Assembly: GCA_963681505.1 (NCBI GenBank)
Contig: OY811986.1
Location: forward strand, 2,755,922 to 2,819,921
Length of the DNA stretch: 64,000 nt
Source of the DNA: Eunapius fragilis
Lineage: Eukaryota > Porifera > Demospongiae > Spongillida > Spongillidae
Direction of reading: 5' to 3'
The notes beneath the pieces were generated by a model. The model worked only from the letters and a program-made list of their open reading frames with translations, did not search any database and had not been told where the DNA came from. Shown piece by piece: positions 1 through 13,313 of this stretch; within the stretch, counting starts at the first letter, position 1, and every line of letters begins with the position of its first letter. The position numbers and the translations under genes were made by a program.

Positions 1-71
1 GAAGTTAAGCAGCGTCGGGCCGGATCAGTACTTGGATGGGTGACCGCCTGGGAACATCCGGTGTTGTAGGC
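1..71 (+). rRNA. 5S rRNA gene, 5'-truncated by window edge
   Basis: The 3' 71 nt of a 5S gene, ending GTGTTGTAGGC and followed by a T6 terminator. The body is identical to the complete copies downstream, so the array presumably continues to the left of the window. Confidence 0.95.
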
Positions 72-306
72 TTTTTTGGTTTTGCTCTAATGAAATGTTT
101 TTATTGTTTTGCATTCGGTTGATCATCACTAAACACACGAAGACTCTATTGTTTTTTTCTTTCCTCCTACAGTACAATTTTATATTGCAGTAATTTGAAA
201 TTATTCATCTTATCAGAAAGGTTGTTATAAATTTCTTCTACTTTGATTCACACTCATGTGATCGTTGCTTCATGGTATAAAAAGATTTGTACAGTGGTAG
301 ATGGAT

Positions 307-424
307 GCCTACGACCATACCACGCTGAATGCACCGGTTCCCGTCCGATCACCGAAGTTAAGCAGCGTCGGGCCGGATCAGTACTTGGATGGGTGACCGC
401 CTGGGAACATCCGGTGTTGTAGGC
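307..424 (+). rRNA. 5S rRNA gene (array unit)
   Basis: Metazoan 5S rRNA, the ribosomal large-subunit RNA transcribed by RNA polymerase III. It starts GCCTACGACCATACCACG, carries the internal control region including GAAGTTAAGC and GGATGGGTGACCGCC, and ends GTTGTAGGC before a T run. The 5' and 3' ends pair (GCCTACGAC with GTTGTAGGC) as in all 5S helix I. The next unit begins 353 bp downstream. A TATAAAA-like box sits 30-31 nt upstream. The mature RNA probably includes one or two of the trailing Ts, for about 119-120 nt. Confidence 0.97.
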
Positions 425-659
425 TTTTTTGGTTTTGCTCTAATGAAAGGTTTTTATTGTTTTGTTTTCGGTTGATCATCACCAAACACACGAAGACTCT
501 ATTGTTTTTTTTCTTTCCTCCTACAGTGCAATTTTATATTGCAGTAATTTGAAATTATTTATCGTATCAGAAAGGTTGTTATAAATTTCTTCTACTTTGA
601 TTCACACTCATGTGATCGTTGCTTCATGGTATAAAAGATTTGTACAGTGGTAGATGGAT

Positions 660-777
660 GCCTACGACCATACCACGCTGAATGCGCCGGTTCCCGTCCG
701 ATCACCGAAGTTAAGCAGCGTCGGGCCGGATCAGTACTTGGATGGGTGACCGCCTGGGAACATCCGGTGTTGTAGGC
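660..777 (+). rRNA. 5S rRNA gene (last copy left of the long-TIR block)
   Basis: Full-length copy, differing from the previous one by A to G in the GAATGCRCCGG segment. Its 3' spacer is normal for about 147 nt and then breaks off at 924, where unrelated sequence (the long inverted repeat) begins. Confidence 0.97.
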
Positions 778-924
778 TTTTTTGGTTTTGCTCTAATGAA
801 AGGTTTTTATTGTTTTGTTTTCGGTTGATCATCACCAAACACACGAAGACTCTATTGTTTTTTTTCTTTCCTCCTACAGTACAATTTTATATTGCAGTAA
901 TTTGAAATTATTCATCTTATCAGA

Positions 925-2100
<1,176 letters not shown>

Positions 2101-2672
2101 TTGATCTCCACTTATATCCTTGTGTGTATGTTCAGGGCCCTCCTCCCCTCAACGTTTGGGCAGAGAATCCATCATATATGAAAGCATCTAACTAGCAGAC
2201 TGTACCCCATCCAGACAATGGGTATAATCAGAGGTTACATGCATGCTGCCAAATACTAATCCAAACACAAAGTTCCTCTCTGATTATTAATAGTCAACTC
2301 ACATAGCATCACATGTTGCACAGATTCCAGCCATACACCAGGATTGGAGGTACTTAATTTTAATCCTGTCAAGTTATTAGGGTTAGGTTTAGCGAAAAGT
2401 ATACCCTTTGTGTCTGGAGAAGATGATGGATATGTTAGCTATACATGAATCTGCCTATATGGAATGGGAGTGGCAATCATCATGCAGACATTTGAGAAAG
2501 ACCAATACAAAATATCCTAAGATTATTGTGCCATGCCTCTTCATATTGGGTCTTTGTTGCAATACTGTCCATCTTTCAACTCATACACAATACAAACTGT
2601 AATGTTGTAGGCCATATTCTACTAACCTCCCAATTCTCATCATGGAAACATTTAGCATATTCTGTATGCTTG
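2101..2672. other. No gene seen between left TIR and Gypsy insertion
   Basis: AT-rich sequence with only short open frames. I recognise nothing in it. It was continuous with 6587 onward before the retrotransposon inserted. Confidence 0.5.
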
Positions 2673-2825
2673 TGTAATAGTAGCCAATAGTATTGAATCC
2701 CAGCAGAATCAAAGACACCATACAAAAATAATATCAATCTTTATATACTGAAATATTGGCAGTTCTAGACAAATCTTGGCTCACTGCGCAAGCGCGCATT
2801 GTGCAAATGGCGACCGTTCACTACA
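2673..2825 (-). repeat. 3' LTR of the Gypsy element
   Basis: 153-bp direct repeat of 6430-6582, with TG...CA ends in element orientation. Confidence 0.92.
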
Positions 2826-5800
2826 CTGCTCCCTCCTTCAGTAAGGTACCGCTCCATAATTATCAGGTGGTCGATGTTGTCTTCTAGGATACCTAGATCT
2901 GGCAGGAACTATTTCCACTGGGCCCGGAATCCTATCTTCATGTAGTTGCAGTTCTTCATGGTAGCGTAATTATACAAGTATGTGGCCCCCCACCCGTTGA
3001 CAGCGATCGCGGATGGATATTTATATTATTGAATCGCCGTAGAGCCACAATTTGTACTGGCTGTTGAGTCGCCATTTGCACTGACTATGGTAGAACAATA
3101 AGGTGTACAGCTTCAATTGCATCTTCCAGTTGCAGTTCTCCATCTGCCCTTTGTCCCCCATCTGCAATATCTGTTTCTTGCGGCACGTCCACAGCCATAT
3201 CTTCTTCAGACTCAATAAACTTCAAATTGGTCCCAGCTGGTAACTGATCCACCGTGCTATGTGTCACTTTGGCTGAACCCTGGGGGGGGGGGGGGGGGGG
3301 GGGAAACCTCTTGAGAACTAGAAGTTACAGGTACTCGAACACCTGGTGGACAGGGCTTAAGGCGATTGAAATGCACTACTAACCGCTTTCTTTTATTTGG
3401 TCTTGTATCCTGGATCCTATACACAGCTGTTGACAGTTTCTTAATGATCCTATATGGCCCAGACCATGGGCAATGCAGTTTCCGCCCTCTGCTTTTATTA
3501 ATTGCAGGGTTATGCAACCAGACTAGATCCCCAACATTAATTTCCTCTCCATGCACTCTCCTATCGTACTGCTCTTTTTTGCCTGTCTAATTTTGTGTCC
3601 ATGTGCTCTCTCACCCTAGAATAAGCCTCTTCTAGAGTGCTCTTAATACGTCTTACATGTTCGGGGTACGTCACTTCCTCTGTAGGCGTTGAACCATAGA
3701 CCAGATCCAGTGGTATTTTTGCTTGCCGCCCGAACATCATGAAGAATGGGGAAAACCCTGTAGATGGATGGACAGATGTATTATAGGCCATACACACTGC
3801 CCGCAGATGTTTATCCCAGTCCCCTGGATGTTCTTCCACGGTTGCCGCTAGCATCCCAATTAGTCTACGGTTAAACCGTTCCACCAGTCCGTCAGATTGT
3901 GGGTGGTATGGTGCGGTGCGTGTTTTGTTGATGTGAAGCAGCTTGAAAATCTCCATCATGATGTTTGCCTCAAATTGTCGGTCTTGATCAGAGTGCAAAC
4001 GTTCCGGTACAGAGAAACGGTAGATAAACTCCTCCACCACCAATAGTTGTGGCCTCTTGGTTGGGTATGGCAAATGCTTCAACCCATCGGGTGAAATAGT
4101 CGCACGCACACCACCATGATATAAATGTTTCCACTTTGCACTGGTGGAAAAGGACCCACAATATCGACTGCAATGGCCTGCAATTATAATGGATATCCCG
4201 TTCGAACACTCTGCAACGGTGCCGGCGCTCCTGACATGGGTTTTTTTCTGACTGCACAGTATGGACAATTTCTACACCACAGCTTCACAGCGTCTACATG
4301 ACCCGGCCAATAAAAGCACTCCTGCACTTGACTTAAGGCAAGATGCCCCCCCCCCCCCCCCCCCCCCCCTCCTTTATTATGCAGGCTATCTAGAACCTCT
4401 TCTCTACTCACCTCTGGTAAGATAACTTGGAATTTCATATGTCCATTTGCATCTTCATGCTGTCTGTACAATACTCCATCTTTCAACGTCAGCTGATCCC
4501 ACTGCTCAATCAACTGCAAAAGTTCTCGAGAGCCACCCTGGCCCGCGTAGTTTCTGGTCCGGGTTTCGAACCATCCTGCATAGCCTGGTACACTGGGCCA
4601 ATACTCTTGTCCTGGAGCTGAAGCTGTTGTATGGATTTTTCGGACACCACCAGGCCTAAGAGAGTGTTAACGTTAACATCTTGTTCAGGTAGAAGTCTGG
4701 AACGCGAAAGGGCATCAGCATTCCCATGATTCCGCCCACTCCGATGGACCATTTCAATATCAAATTCCTGCAACTTTTCTAACCATCTTGCAATTTGCCC
4801 CTCCGGCTTCTTGAAGGTGTACAGCCATTGCAATGAGCTGTGGTCTGTCCTGAGGATAAAGTGCCTTCCGAGTAGGTAAGATCTAAAGTGCTTAATAAAT
4901 GTTACCACAGCCAACAGCTCTTTTCTCGTTACACTGTACTTCGGTTCCGCCTTGTTAAGGACTCTGCTTGCATAGGCTATAACTCTTTCCTCTCCATCAA
5001 TATCCACCTGAGACAGCACAGCACCTATTCCGGACTCGCTTGCGTCTGTATCAAGGACAAAGACAGCTTTAAAGTCAGGAAAAAAAGCGAGGATAGGAGC
5101 CGATGTTAGTCGTAATTTCAATATTGCATATGCCTCTGAGCACTCCTGTGTCCACTTGAATTCGCGGCCCCTCTCCATCAATCGGAATAGAGGTTGTGCC
5201 AAGCTAGCAAAATCTTTCACATACCTCCTATAATATCCAGCCAGTCCTAGGAACTTTTGAAGCTCTTGCACTGTGGTGGGGGTTAACCACTTGTTCACAG
5301 CCTCAATCTTTGCTGGATCCGTAGCGATGCCTTCCCGAGTTATCTTATGCCCTAGGTAAAGAACTTCTTTGCGGCGAAGAAAGCACTTAGATGGTTTCAC
5401 CTCCAGCCCCGCCCTCCTCAACTTCTCAAGTACTATAGCCCCAAGTTGTCTACGTGCTGCTGAAAGGTTTTGCCCATTATGACAATGTCGTCTATATATA
5501 CTAGACAACTACTCCATTTCACACCTGCTAGTACTAGTACCATATCCATTAACCTCTGAAATGTTGCAGGTGCATTGCACAAACCGAAGGGATTTACCTT
5601 AAATTCCATCCCGTGTTGAAAACGCTGTCTTCGGTCTGTCCTCCTCTTTTACTTCCACTTGCCAATAGCCAGTCAGCAGATGTAGTGTGGAAAACCAACG
5701 TGATCCCCCAAGGGCTTCTAATGTTTCGTCAATCCGAGGAAGAGGATAGGCATCTTTGCGTGTCACAAAATTGAGCTTCCGATAATCGACACAAAAACGG

Positions 5801-6429
5801 TATGTGCCATCCTTCTTCTGGGCCAGAACCACTGGTGATGCCCACGGACTGTTTGATGGTTGAATAACTTCTCTTGCTAACATTTCTTTAACCAACTTGT
5901 GAGCATGCTCCTGTCTCGCCAATGCATGGAATCAGTCTGCAAGGTTGTTTAATGGGCGGGTGATCACCTGTGTTGATTGAGTGTTGAACTGCAGATGCTC
6001 ATCATCTCTGTCAGTAAATACGTCGGCAACTTCAACAACTTCAACAACAGCCTAAATAATTGCTCACGTTCCTTCTCTGATACGTTTTCCTCACATTCTT
6101 TGACCAAATTGTGTAGGATGTCTTGTTTGTGCAAAGGCACCTCCTCCCCAGGACTGTACAATGGATGGTTTGACTCCTGAGCAACAACAGCCAAGTGGTG
6201 CTCTTCAATTCTCTCTGCCACAGCTACTTCCGTTCAACCGTACCGGTAGCCAGTTGAGTTTGGTCGCATCATCCCATCCATTCACCCTCGCAGCTGCTTC
6301 AAAGTGATCCACCCAATCACTCCAGCTAGTATCCCCTGCGAAAGCGTCCGGCAACACCAAAGATCGAGCCTTCCTGGCCGCCGTCTGTGCTCCCTCCGTG
6401 TTGGACATAATCCTGCCGACTACGCCAAG

Positions 6430-6582
6430 TGTAATAGTAGCCAATAGTATTGAATCGCGGCAGAATCAAAGACACCATACAAAAATAATATCAATCTTTA
6501 TATACTGAAATATTGGCAGTTCTAGACAAATCTTGGCTCACTGCGCAAGCGCGCATTGTGCAAATGGCGACCGTTCACTACA
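6430..6582 (-). repeat. 5' LTR of the Gypsy element
   Basis: Matches 2673-2825 at about 99% identity. A plausible primer-binding site (TGGCGTAGTCGGCAGGAT) lies one or two bases inside it in element orientation. I did not assign the tRNA. Confidence 0.92.
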
Positions 6583-6586
6583 CTTG

Positions 6587-8998
6587 TCTGTGCAATAGAT
6601 GTCCTTCCAATATTTCATTTACTACCATACATATTGTACACTAACTGAAATTCAGTGGAAAACCATTTAAGCTATGTTAACTAATTTTTAATAATTAGCA
6701 TCATACAATTGCAACAGTGCAAATATTCAGGTATACAAGCAACTAAATTGTTCTTTTGGATGACTGACATAATCACAAGATATATCAGCCCACAGATTGC
6801 ACAGCTGAGTTCGGCTACAAGGACCAACAAGGTATCACTTTCCCCAGGCACAAGAAAACCACAGACATGGCAGCAGATGTACATTTCACATCAAGGTTAT
6901 AAACCTGCTTAATGAAGTGGTTCAAACTTCTGATCTGCAGTAGGGTACTGAATTTTTTAACCCAAACTCTGAGTTTATTTTGTCAACCTTACCCTCATGA
7001 AACAAAATGAATGGTCAACTGCAGGTAGCAGTGGTGCCTCACCTGCTCCTCCTACATCATTATCTGTGCATGCAACATTAACAATTGCAATTTACATACA
7101 TGTATGTAGACAAAATCTAACTTTATTGGTATTAGGAGACAGCCTTATAAGAATATAACTGCATTTTAAAGTGTCCAGCAAAATAAGCTTTATGGGGGTT
7201 ATAAATTTATCATCTAAAGACAACAACAAGCTAAACGATCAGATCTTTAATAATGTTATAAATTTAATTTCACATGCCGTTTATATAGTTAGCAAAAAAT
7301 ACAATCATGCTACAAAGATCTGTCTCCTATCATCACATGAGTATTTCTGCTACATGCTTCACTTCAACAGGTGTCAAATTGCACAACTAACCCAACCAAG
7401 TGGGTCAGTTGGAGCCATATGCTGTCTTAAGCCAAATTTTGGTGCGTATGCTAGCATGGGTAGGCCTAGGCCTTCCCATCTCTTGTCCAATTGCTAGGTA
7501 TTGTCAAATTATGATCGAAGCAAATTCATGTATTACATTGTAATTCATGACACCTCACCAACGAGAGTCCTTGGTAAGTGTTTTAAACATGATTCACAAC
7601 TCCATGTTATAAAAACAGAATGCCTCTGAGACTGCTGCATGCCAAATAAGCCCAACTCACTATTTCTGTTAGATGAGTAATAAAACATTGTTTTAATGCC
7701 ATTATTTAAGATTGCAGTTAAAGTGTAAGGCTCAACTAACCCTTTTGCAAATGGCTCAACTAACCACTTCTCCACTAAGGCCATTCAAACTCAATTAGTT
7801 ATTTCTCGGCCCAAAAAATATATATACTTTGCCAAAAAAAATACGGCAAATTAGCTGATTTGAATGTAGCAGTTTATATAGAGTCCGGTGGTGTATTTGT
7901 CAAGAGAAGCATCATCAAATGTTGGCGCCCTGATGGAGAGGTTGCATGGAAGTGAATGTAGTAGCGAACGGTCGCAATCCCATCAGACGATACGTCCGTG
8001 CATTAAGCGCGCACAGTTCCTTCAGATGCTACAATCACTTTGCTTGAGACTTATATCTGTCACTACGTCAAAAACGTCATCACAAGCTCAGCAGTAGCCG
8101 CCAATTGCACTCGGAATATTAAAGCAGAATGCTAAGGTATGACAGAAGTTTTTATTTGTAACTGAAGGCATAGCGGAGCTGAAAGGCAGTATGCTGTTGT
8201 ACGTCTCCTGTGCTCCATGTGTCAATCAGATGACAAAACGCAAAAACAACGTTGTCAAGAGGCAACGAATTGCACCGAGCAGTGTGTATGGGTTAATTAT
8301 TATTTATCTTTCTACCTATATACTGACTGAATTTTATTATACGTTTGCCTGAGAAACAACTAATCAAGTTTGAATAACCTAAAGAGCAAAGTAAATGGAA
8401 GTTAAGGTTAAGTATACATTTCTTTTTTTAAAATGTAATTGTAGCTGCATAGTTGTACTTTTAAACACCCAAGTAGAAATCTGAACCTGCGGCAGCAGGT
8501 TCAATATAGGATTGATTGAGGGTTGATGAATGTCATTAATAAAACTTCACTAGCGTCTGCAGGGACAACTGAGAAACGGATCGCTTATCTCTTTATCGCG
8601 GCGGAATGGGAGCACAACAATCTACAGTTCTACGTTTGTTCCGTGTCATAAAACGGTGTGGTTATAGAGAAACAAACAATTTCCTGTTTCTCGTGCCCAG
8701 TCCTAAAATAATTCTCCATCGTCGTCGTCTTCTTCTTCTTCTTCTTCTTCTTAGGAAGGTATAACTCGAGCTAGGAACGGTTTCAAAGGACGGGAATAGT
8801 ACCAATCGCTTCGAAATTTACCGGCACGTTATCCTGACATGTCATATAGACACATATCAAGTTCTATTTAATAATGTATGCAATAGATATTTATTAATAA
8901 TTTTAGTCAGTATAAATACTCTAACCTGCACTAAAAATATCTGGTGTTCCTATCGCAGTTTAGTTGTTGCTTTGGCTAGTGAAGTTGTTTTTCTAAAA
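6587..8998. other. Gene-poor AT-rich stretch
   Basis: Only short open frames, the longest about 100 codons at 7171-7497, with no motif I recognise. A (TTC)n tract occurs at 8721-8754. The last part (about 8940-8998) is presumably the 5' leader of the gene that begins at 8999. Confidence 0.5.
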
Positions 8999-11159
8999 AT
9001 GCCTTCGCGTAATCAAAAGAAGAGATCTAAGCAACGAGCGGAATACCTCCAAAAGCAAGACGAGAACAAAGCTAAAGCCCGAGCGCTCTACAAGGCCGAC
9101 GCCGAAAAGAAGAAGGCCTCTGTACGCGACAGCTACAAGGCCGATCCCGAAAAGAAGAAGGCCTCTGTACGCGACAGCTACAAGGCCGATCCCGAAAAGA
9201 AGAAGGCCTCTGTACGCGACAGCTACAAGGCCGATCCCGAAAGGAAGAAGGCCTCTGTACGCGACAGCTACAAGGCCGATCCCGAAAAGAAGAAGGCCTC
9301 TGTACGCGACAGCTACAAGGCCGATCCCGAAAAGAAGAAGGCCTCTGTACGCGACAGCTACAAGGCCGATCCCGAAAAGAAGAAGGCCTCTGTACGCGAC
9401 AGCTACAACGCAGATATTGAATCTAAGCGATCTGCTAAAAGGTGGCGATATGAAGAGAACCTCGAGGAGAACCGTGCTGCTAAAAGGCGGCGATATCAAG
9501 AGGACCTCGAGGAGAACCATGCTGCTAAAAGGCGGCGATATGAAGAGGACCTCGAGGGAAACCGCGCTGCTAACAGGCAGAAATACGAGGACAATTCAGC
9601 TGCCATTAAAGCATCTAAAAGGAGTCGGTATTGGAATGACCCCGCTGTCCGATTGGCTAAATGTGCTTCCGAGAGGACGCGGTACCGCAGGGGTCACAGC
9701 ACTACCACTACCACCCAAAGGTATGTTATGGCATGTTGTATTAACATTAAAAAGCAGTGCATGCAACATTTGTAGAGCATAGTCGGGCGGTGTTTGGTCG
9801 GGCTTGTCACCCTACTAACTGACCAAACGCGGTAGTAGGGCCCGCACAACTATGTACAGCACGGATCTGCACAAAACCATTCACTTCACATGTAAAGCAT
9901 GCAACTGTGTGTACAGTAGTAGTGTCTATTGTTTTAATCTGATGTATAAAAAGGCTTCCTTATTTGAAGGCTTCCTTATCTGTCTAGCCATGTACATATG
10001 TTGCAACTGTATGAATATAATTACAGTTGCAAGGGCTGAGGAGAACTATAGGTAAAATGACAATAACTGCAACCATATCCTTCTCCCATATAGCTACTCC
10101 TTGTATGAACCCAAATCTCATGCACTAATGGAGTATAATGGTGGTCTTGAAAAAGCTATTCTTAGGGATAGTGAGCTTCTAAGTGAAGTAAATGATGCCT
10201 TTTGTAAGTCTCATCCATTGCTAGCTCAAAAGGTTGTTACTAGATCTGCCCGTGCAGCAGTAAGTAAGATTGGGGCAGAGGCATTGGTTTCTAAAGCACT
10301 AAGTGTACGAAGAGCAAAAGCAGGGTCATTGCTAAAAACTATCCGTGAAATAAATAGAATGAAAATAGGAGAAAATGATATTTTAGTAGGGCATAGGTAT
10401 CATACTGCTGGCTCTGAACCTTACTTTTTAAATACTTCGTACACTTACACAAAACGACTTGGGGCCATTCCAGTAGACCTCAATGGTAGGTGTGTAGTGT
10501 CAGAGGAGATAGGTGACAGAGATAAGGTTACCATGCGCCCCTTGAAATGGAAATGTACAAATGAGTGTCGCAACCTCACTAGTGAAGAAGTAGCAATAGT
10601 GTTGAGGACAAAGTCACTGTTCCAAATGTCCATTGAAGATCTTCGAGCTGGGTTTGATGATCTTGATTCAGGGTGTGGTCATGTTCATACTGGTATCACT
10701 TTGAAATTGAATTCTGGGATTATTGAACAGCTTGGGCATCCTATTAATTGTGAGCTTCCAGAATGCTCTAGTCCATTGCGGGTTATTAGGGCAGCTTCAC
10801 CTCACTTTCCTGTATTAAGGGCTTTCACTAGGCTGCTTTATAAAGCTCGCAAATGCCACATGAACATTTGCCCCCACCGGCACCACCAGCGCTGCCCCCG
10901 CCGGCACCACCAGCGCTACCCCCGCCGGCACCACCAGCGCTACCCCCGCCGGCACCACCAGCGCTGCCCCCACCGGCACCACCAGCGCTGCCCCCGCCGG
11001 CACCACCAGCGCTACCCCCGCCGGCACCACCAGCGCTGCCACCGCCGCCTGTGCTCCCTCCCTGGCCACTGCCACCCTGGCAGAACCCAGCATGGCGGGG
11101 AGGCCGGGGAGGAGGACGTCCCCGCAGGACACGAGGGCGCGGGCGAGGACAACAAATAA
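8999..11159 (+). CDS. Uncharacterised two-exon gene with 15-residue basic tandem repeats
   Basis: Exon 1 is 8999-9720 (ATG at 8999, donor AAAG|GTATGT). Exon 2 is 10094-11159 (acceptor ATATAG). The join keeps frame and predicts 595 residues. After a Lys/Arg-rich start there are about seven near-identical copies of ASVRDSYKADPEKKK, then three to four of the related KRRRYEEDLEENRAA. All have a 45-bp period and a conserved Tyr, and they probably form a charged helix. Exon 2 (about residues 242-490) is non-repetitive with Cys/His pairs (KCTNEC, GCGHVH, CELPEC) that may bind metal. The last 95 codons cross a GC-rich 24-bp repeat and read as RHHQR repeats; another open frame there reads PPPAPPAL followed by an RGG-rich tail, so the true C-terminus is unsure. 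I do not recognise the family. Basic 15-mer arrays of this sort are, as far as I recall, common beside Helitron-like genes, but no helicase is visible here. Confidence 0.55.
9096..9407 (+). repeat. 45-bp coding tandem repeat, about 7 copies
   Basis: Nearly identical units encoding ASVRDSYKADPEKKK. Near-identity at synonymous sites indicates recent expansion or homogenisation. A diverged 45-bp series with the same register follows at about 9437-9575. Confidence 0.9.
10861..11050 (+). repeat. 24-bp GC-rich tandem repeat (PPPAPPAL / ALVVPAGV)
   Basis: About eight copies of CCGGCACCACCAGCGCTRCC with a spacer of four, open in several frames on both strands. The segment just after it (11041-11118) is duplicated at 11270-11358. 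Confidence 0.85.
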
Positions 11160-11229
11160 TTTATACATCATATAATTATAATTATTATTATTAAAGTTAT
11201 TTATTGAAATGATACTACATATACAACAT

Positions 11230-11450
11230 TTACAGTTTTAAGCTACACAATTTTACTAAGAGCGCTGCCACCGCCGCCTGTGCTCCCTCCCTGGCCTGCA
11301 TGGCCACTGCCACCCTGGCAGAACCCAGCATGGCGGGGAGGCCGGGGAGGAGGACGTCAATTTGATCTAATTGCCAGGCGCGCTGCCAGTCGAGAAAGGT
11401 TTGTCTGTGCTTCTTGACCCCAACATCCATAAACCTCAACTGCCAAAGGT
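11230..11450 (-). CDS. Possible terminal exon of an unknown minus-strand gene
   Basis: On the minus strand an acceptor-like CTTTGGCAG is followed by an open frame of about 73 codons. It begins LRFMDVGVKKHRQ, includes a Trp-containing stretch (FLDWQRAWQLDQ) and ends LVKLCSLKL. The 3' half is the Ala/Val-rich block that is also copied at 11041-11118. I could not find upstream exons, and the protein is not recognised. It may be mobile-element-derived. Confidence 0.25.
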
Positions 11451-11594
11451 ACACACACACACCCAAGCTCTGAGCACTTTGTGTCATTGCTGGCATGTTT
11501 TCTGTTTGTTATTGCATTAAGAATTAAAGGGGATCGTCCAAATTCTATGTGCTCTTCCTACATTTCATCGACTACGGTGAAAAAAAACCTATGA

Positions 11595-11892
11595 AACAAG
11601 TAAATAAAAACATTCTCTAACGAGAGAGTTGTTGGTATATAGGATTGACCAATGGTGGTGTAAAAAGCACGGAAACAAGAGTGACAGAAATTTTACTCGA
11701 AAATTGAAATTGGCCTATATTTAGCACGCTCACAAAATAACAGCGCATGCCTGAGTAATGTGCTAAATATAGGCCAATTTCAATTTTCGAGTAAAATTTC
11801 TGTCACTCTTGTTTCCGTGCTTTTTACACCACCATTGGTCAATCCTATATACCAACAACTCTCTCGTTAGAGAATGTTTTTATTTACTTGTT
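11595..11892. mobile_element. Perfect inverted repeat, 132-bp arms (foldback/MITE-like)
   Basis: Arms 11595-11726 and 11761-11892 are identical in reverse complement by eye, with a 34-bp loop. A diverged copy of one arm occurs at about 56524-56620, so this is a dispersed family. Confidence 0.92.
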
Positions 11893-13313
11893 ATATTAGC
11901 TCAAACCATAAAACACAATTTCACTATTTGGTCATCAATTTACAATGTAATGAATGCTAGTACAAAATGTATATATATGTATAACAAAAAGTTAATGTCA
12001 ATATATGTTAGCATAACTGTGTTTCTTGTAAGGTGTTTCTAGATTTTTCATTATACCATGCATTATTCCTATGTTTAAGATTAGTGGCATGAGTGGCTTT
12101 GTGTTGGTATGTGCATGACAGTTTTGATACACTTATAATAACATTGGAATGCATGCATTTGAGCTGGGTGGTGGGATTGATTTGTTTTGCATGCAGGTTT
12201 CTTATTAGGTAAGGGCCAAGATCAATTATTATAATCTTCATTTCTTGTATTCTTGCAATGAGCTTAGATAATCAATCAATTGCAACAGTTTGCCTTTTCT
12301 TTTCAATGTGTACAAGATTACTACATTATTGTGAAGGTAGGCTATTTTATGGGAAGGGGTGGGGGCAAATTTAAGCGTCTAGCACAAGCTGCCCCCCCCC
12401 CCCCCCCCCTCCCGCCCCCCCTCCCGCCCCCCCTCCCCCCCCCCCCTTCCCAGCCACCCTCTATGCCACAAAGATAGTTGATCTGCCAATAAGTATATCA
12501 ATAAACCGCTTTGGATTACACATATAACTTATAGAGTGATAATTTCGCCTCCGGCCCCGCAACTTCAGCACTTTTGAAGTCACAAAACCTAGCATTATTC
12601 GCGTATATTACTCGCTTCAGTCTCGCTTGCCAGACCATAGATATTCGAGTTAATATCTATGGTCCAGCTACTATATACTGCTCCATGTTTTGTCGACCGT
12701 TCAATAACGATTATAATAAGTAGGTACATGTAGATCTAGATATGGCTTGCATGCGCGTGAGACAATACATGTAACTATAAATATGCGCCACTGCAGATCA
12801 ACCCGTGGGCTTTAATCAAATACCACCCGTGGGCGTTATTCAAGGAAACCAATAAACGCCCACGTGTGCGTGGTCTCTTAGAAGGGCAAACATCCAGCTC
12901 ATCTTGACAAAACTAAGCAACTTTTGAATGGCAAGTTAAATTACGATCGGTTTTATACGTTTTCCCTCTTGAGTATATAAGTTGTCACGAATATATTGTT
13001 CGGCGCGGATCGCTTATGTCAGAGATAGTATATAGATCTTACTGCCTCATTAAATTCACACATTATCAGTTTGTATGCGTAAGTAGGCCTAACATACTTA
13101 CCTGATCAGACAAACTATTTTACGTTTACGTGTTGTCTCAGTATTGTGGTGTGGTATTCTATTTAGTGCACAACAACCAGAAAGTTATTACCCTGTCGCT
13201 TACTTATACATTTGAAAGCATTGAATTAGACGGAAATAACCTCCCGCCATAATATGGCCGGTATTCATGGTTACAAGCGGGATGGTACATTGGCGGGGTT
13301 GTGCTTCGTTACA
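11893..13313. other. Non-coding stretch with a poly-C tract
   Basis: Contains a C-rich homopolymer run (12393-12447) and a short inverted pair around the motif CGTGGGCGTTATT / AATAAACGCCCACG (about 12828-12864). No gene recognised. Confidence 0.5.

Larger units (their letters stand above)
2673..6582 (-). mobile_element. Ty3/Gypsy LTR retrotransposon, broken
   Basis: A 3.9-kb element on the minus strand with 153-bp direct terminal repeats (TGTAGTG...ATTACA in element orientation) and a short flanking direct repeat CTTG at 2669-2672 and 6583-6586. In element order it shows a gag remnant (about 6200-6440), reverse transcriptase (about 5600-5920, with the CVDYRKLN block), RNase H (about 4510-5500), and zinc-binding and core integrase regions (about 3260-4520). 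Long homopolymeric G/C tracts lie inside. The coding region is interrupted about half a dozen times, so it is a fossil. The two LTRs differ at only about 1% of positions, so the insertion is young. Confidence 0.93.

Noticed and set aside
7171-7497. 108-codon frame
   Set aside because: AT-rich, no motif, no splice support or neighbouring exons.
8993-9520. 175-codon minus-strand frame opposite the 15-residue repeats
   Set aside because: Shadow of the plus-strand repeat; hydrophobic repeats arise from reverse-reading Lys/Glu codons.
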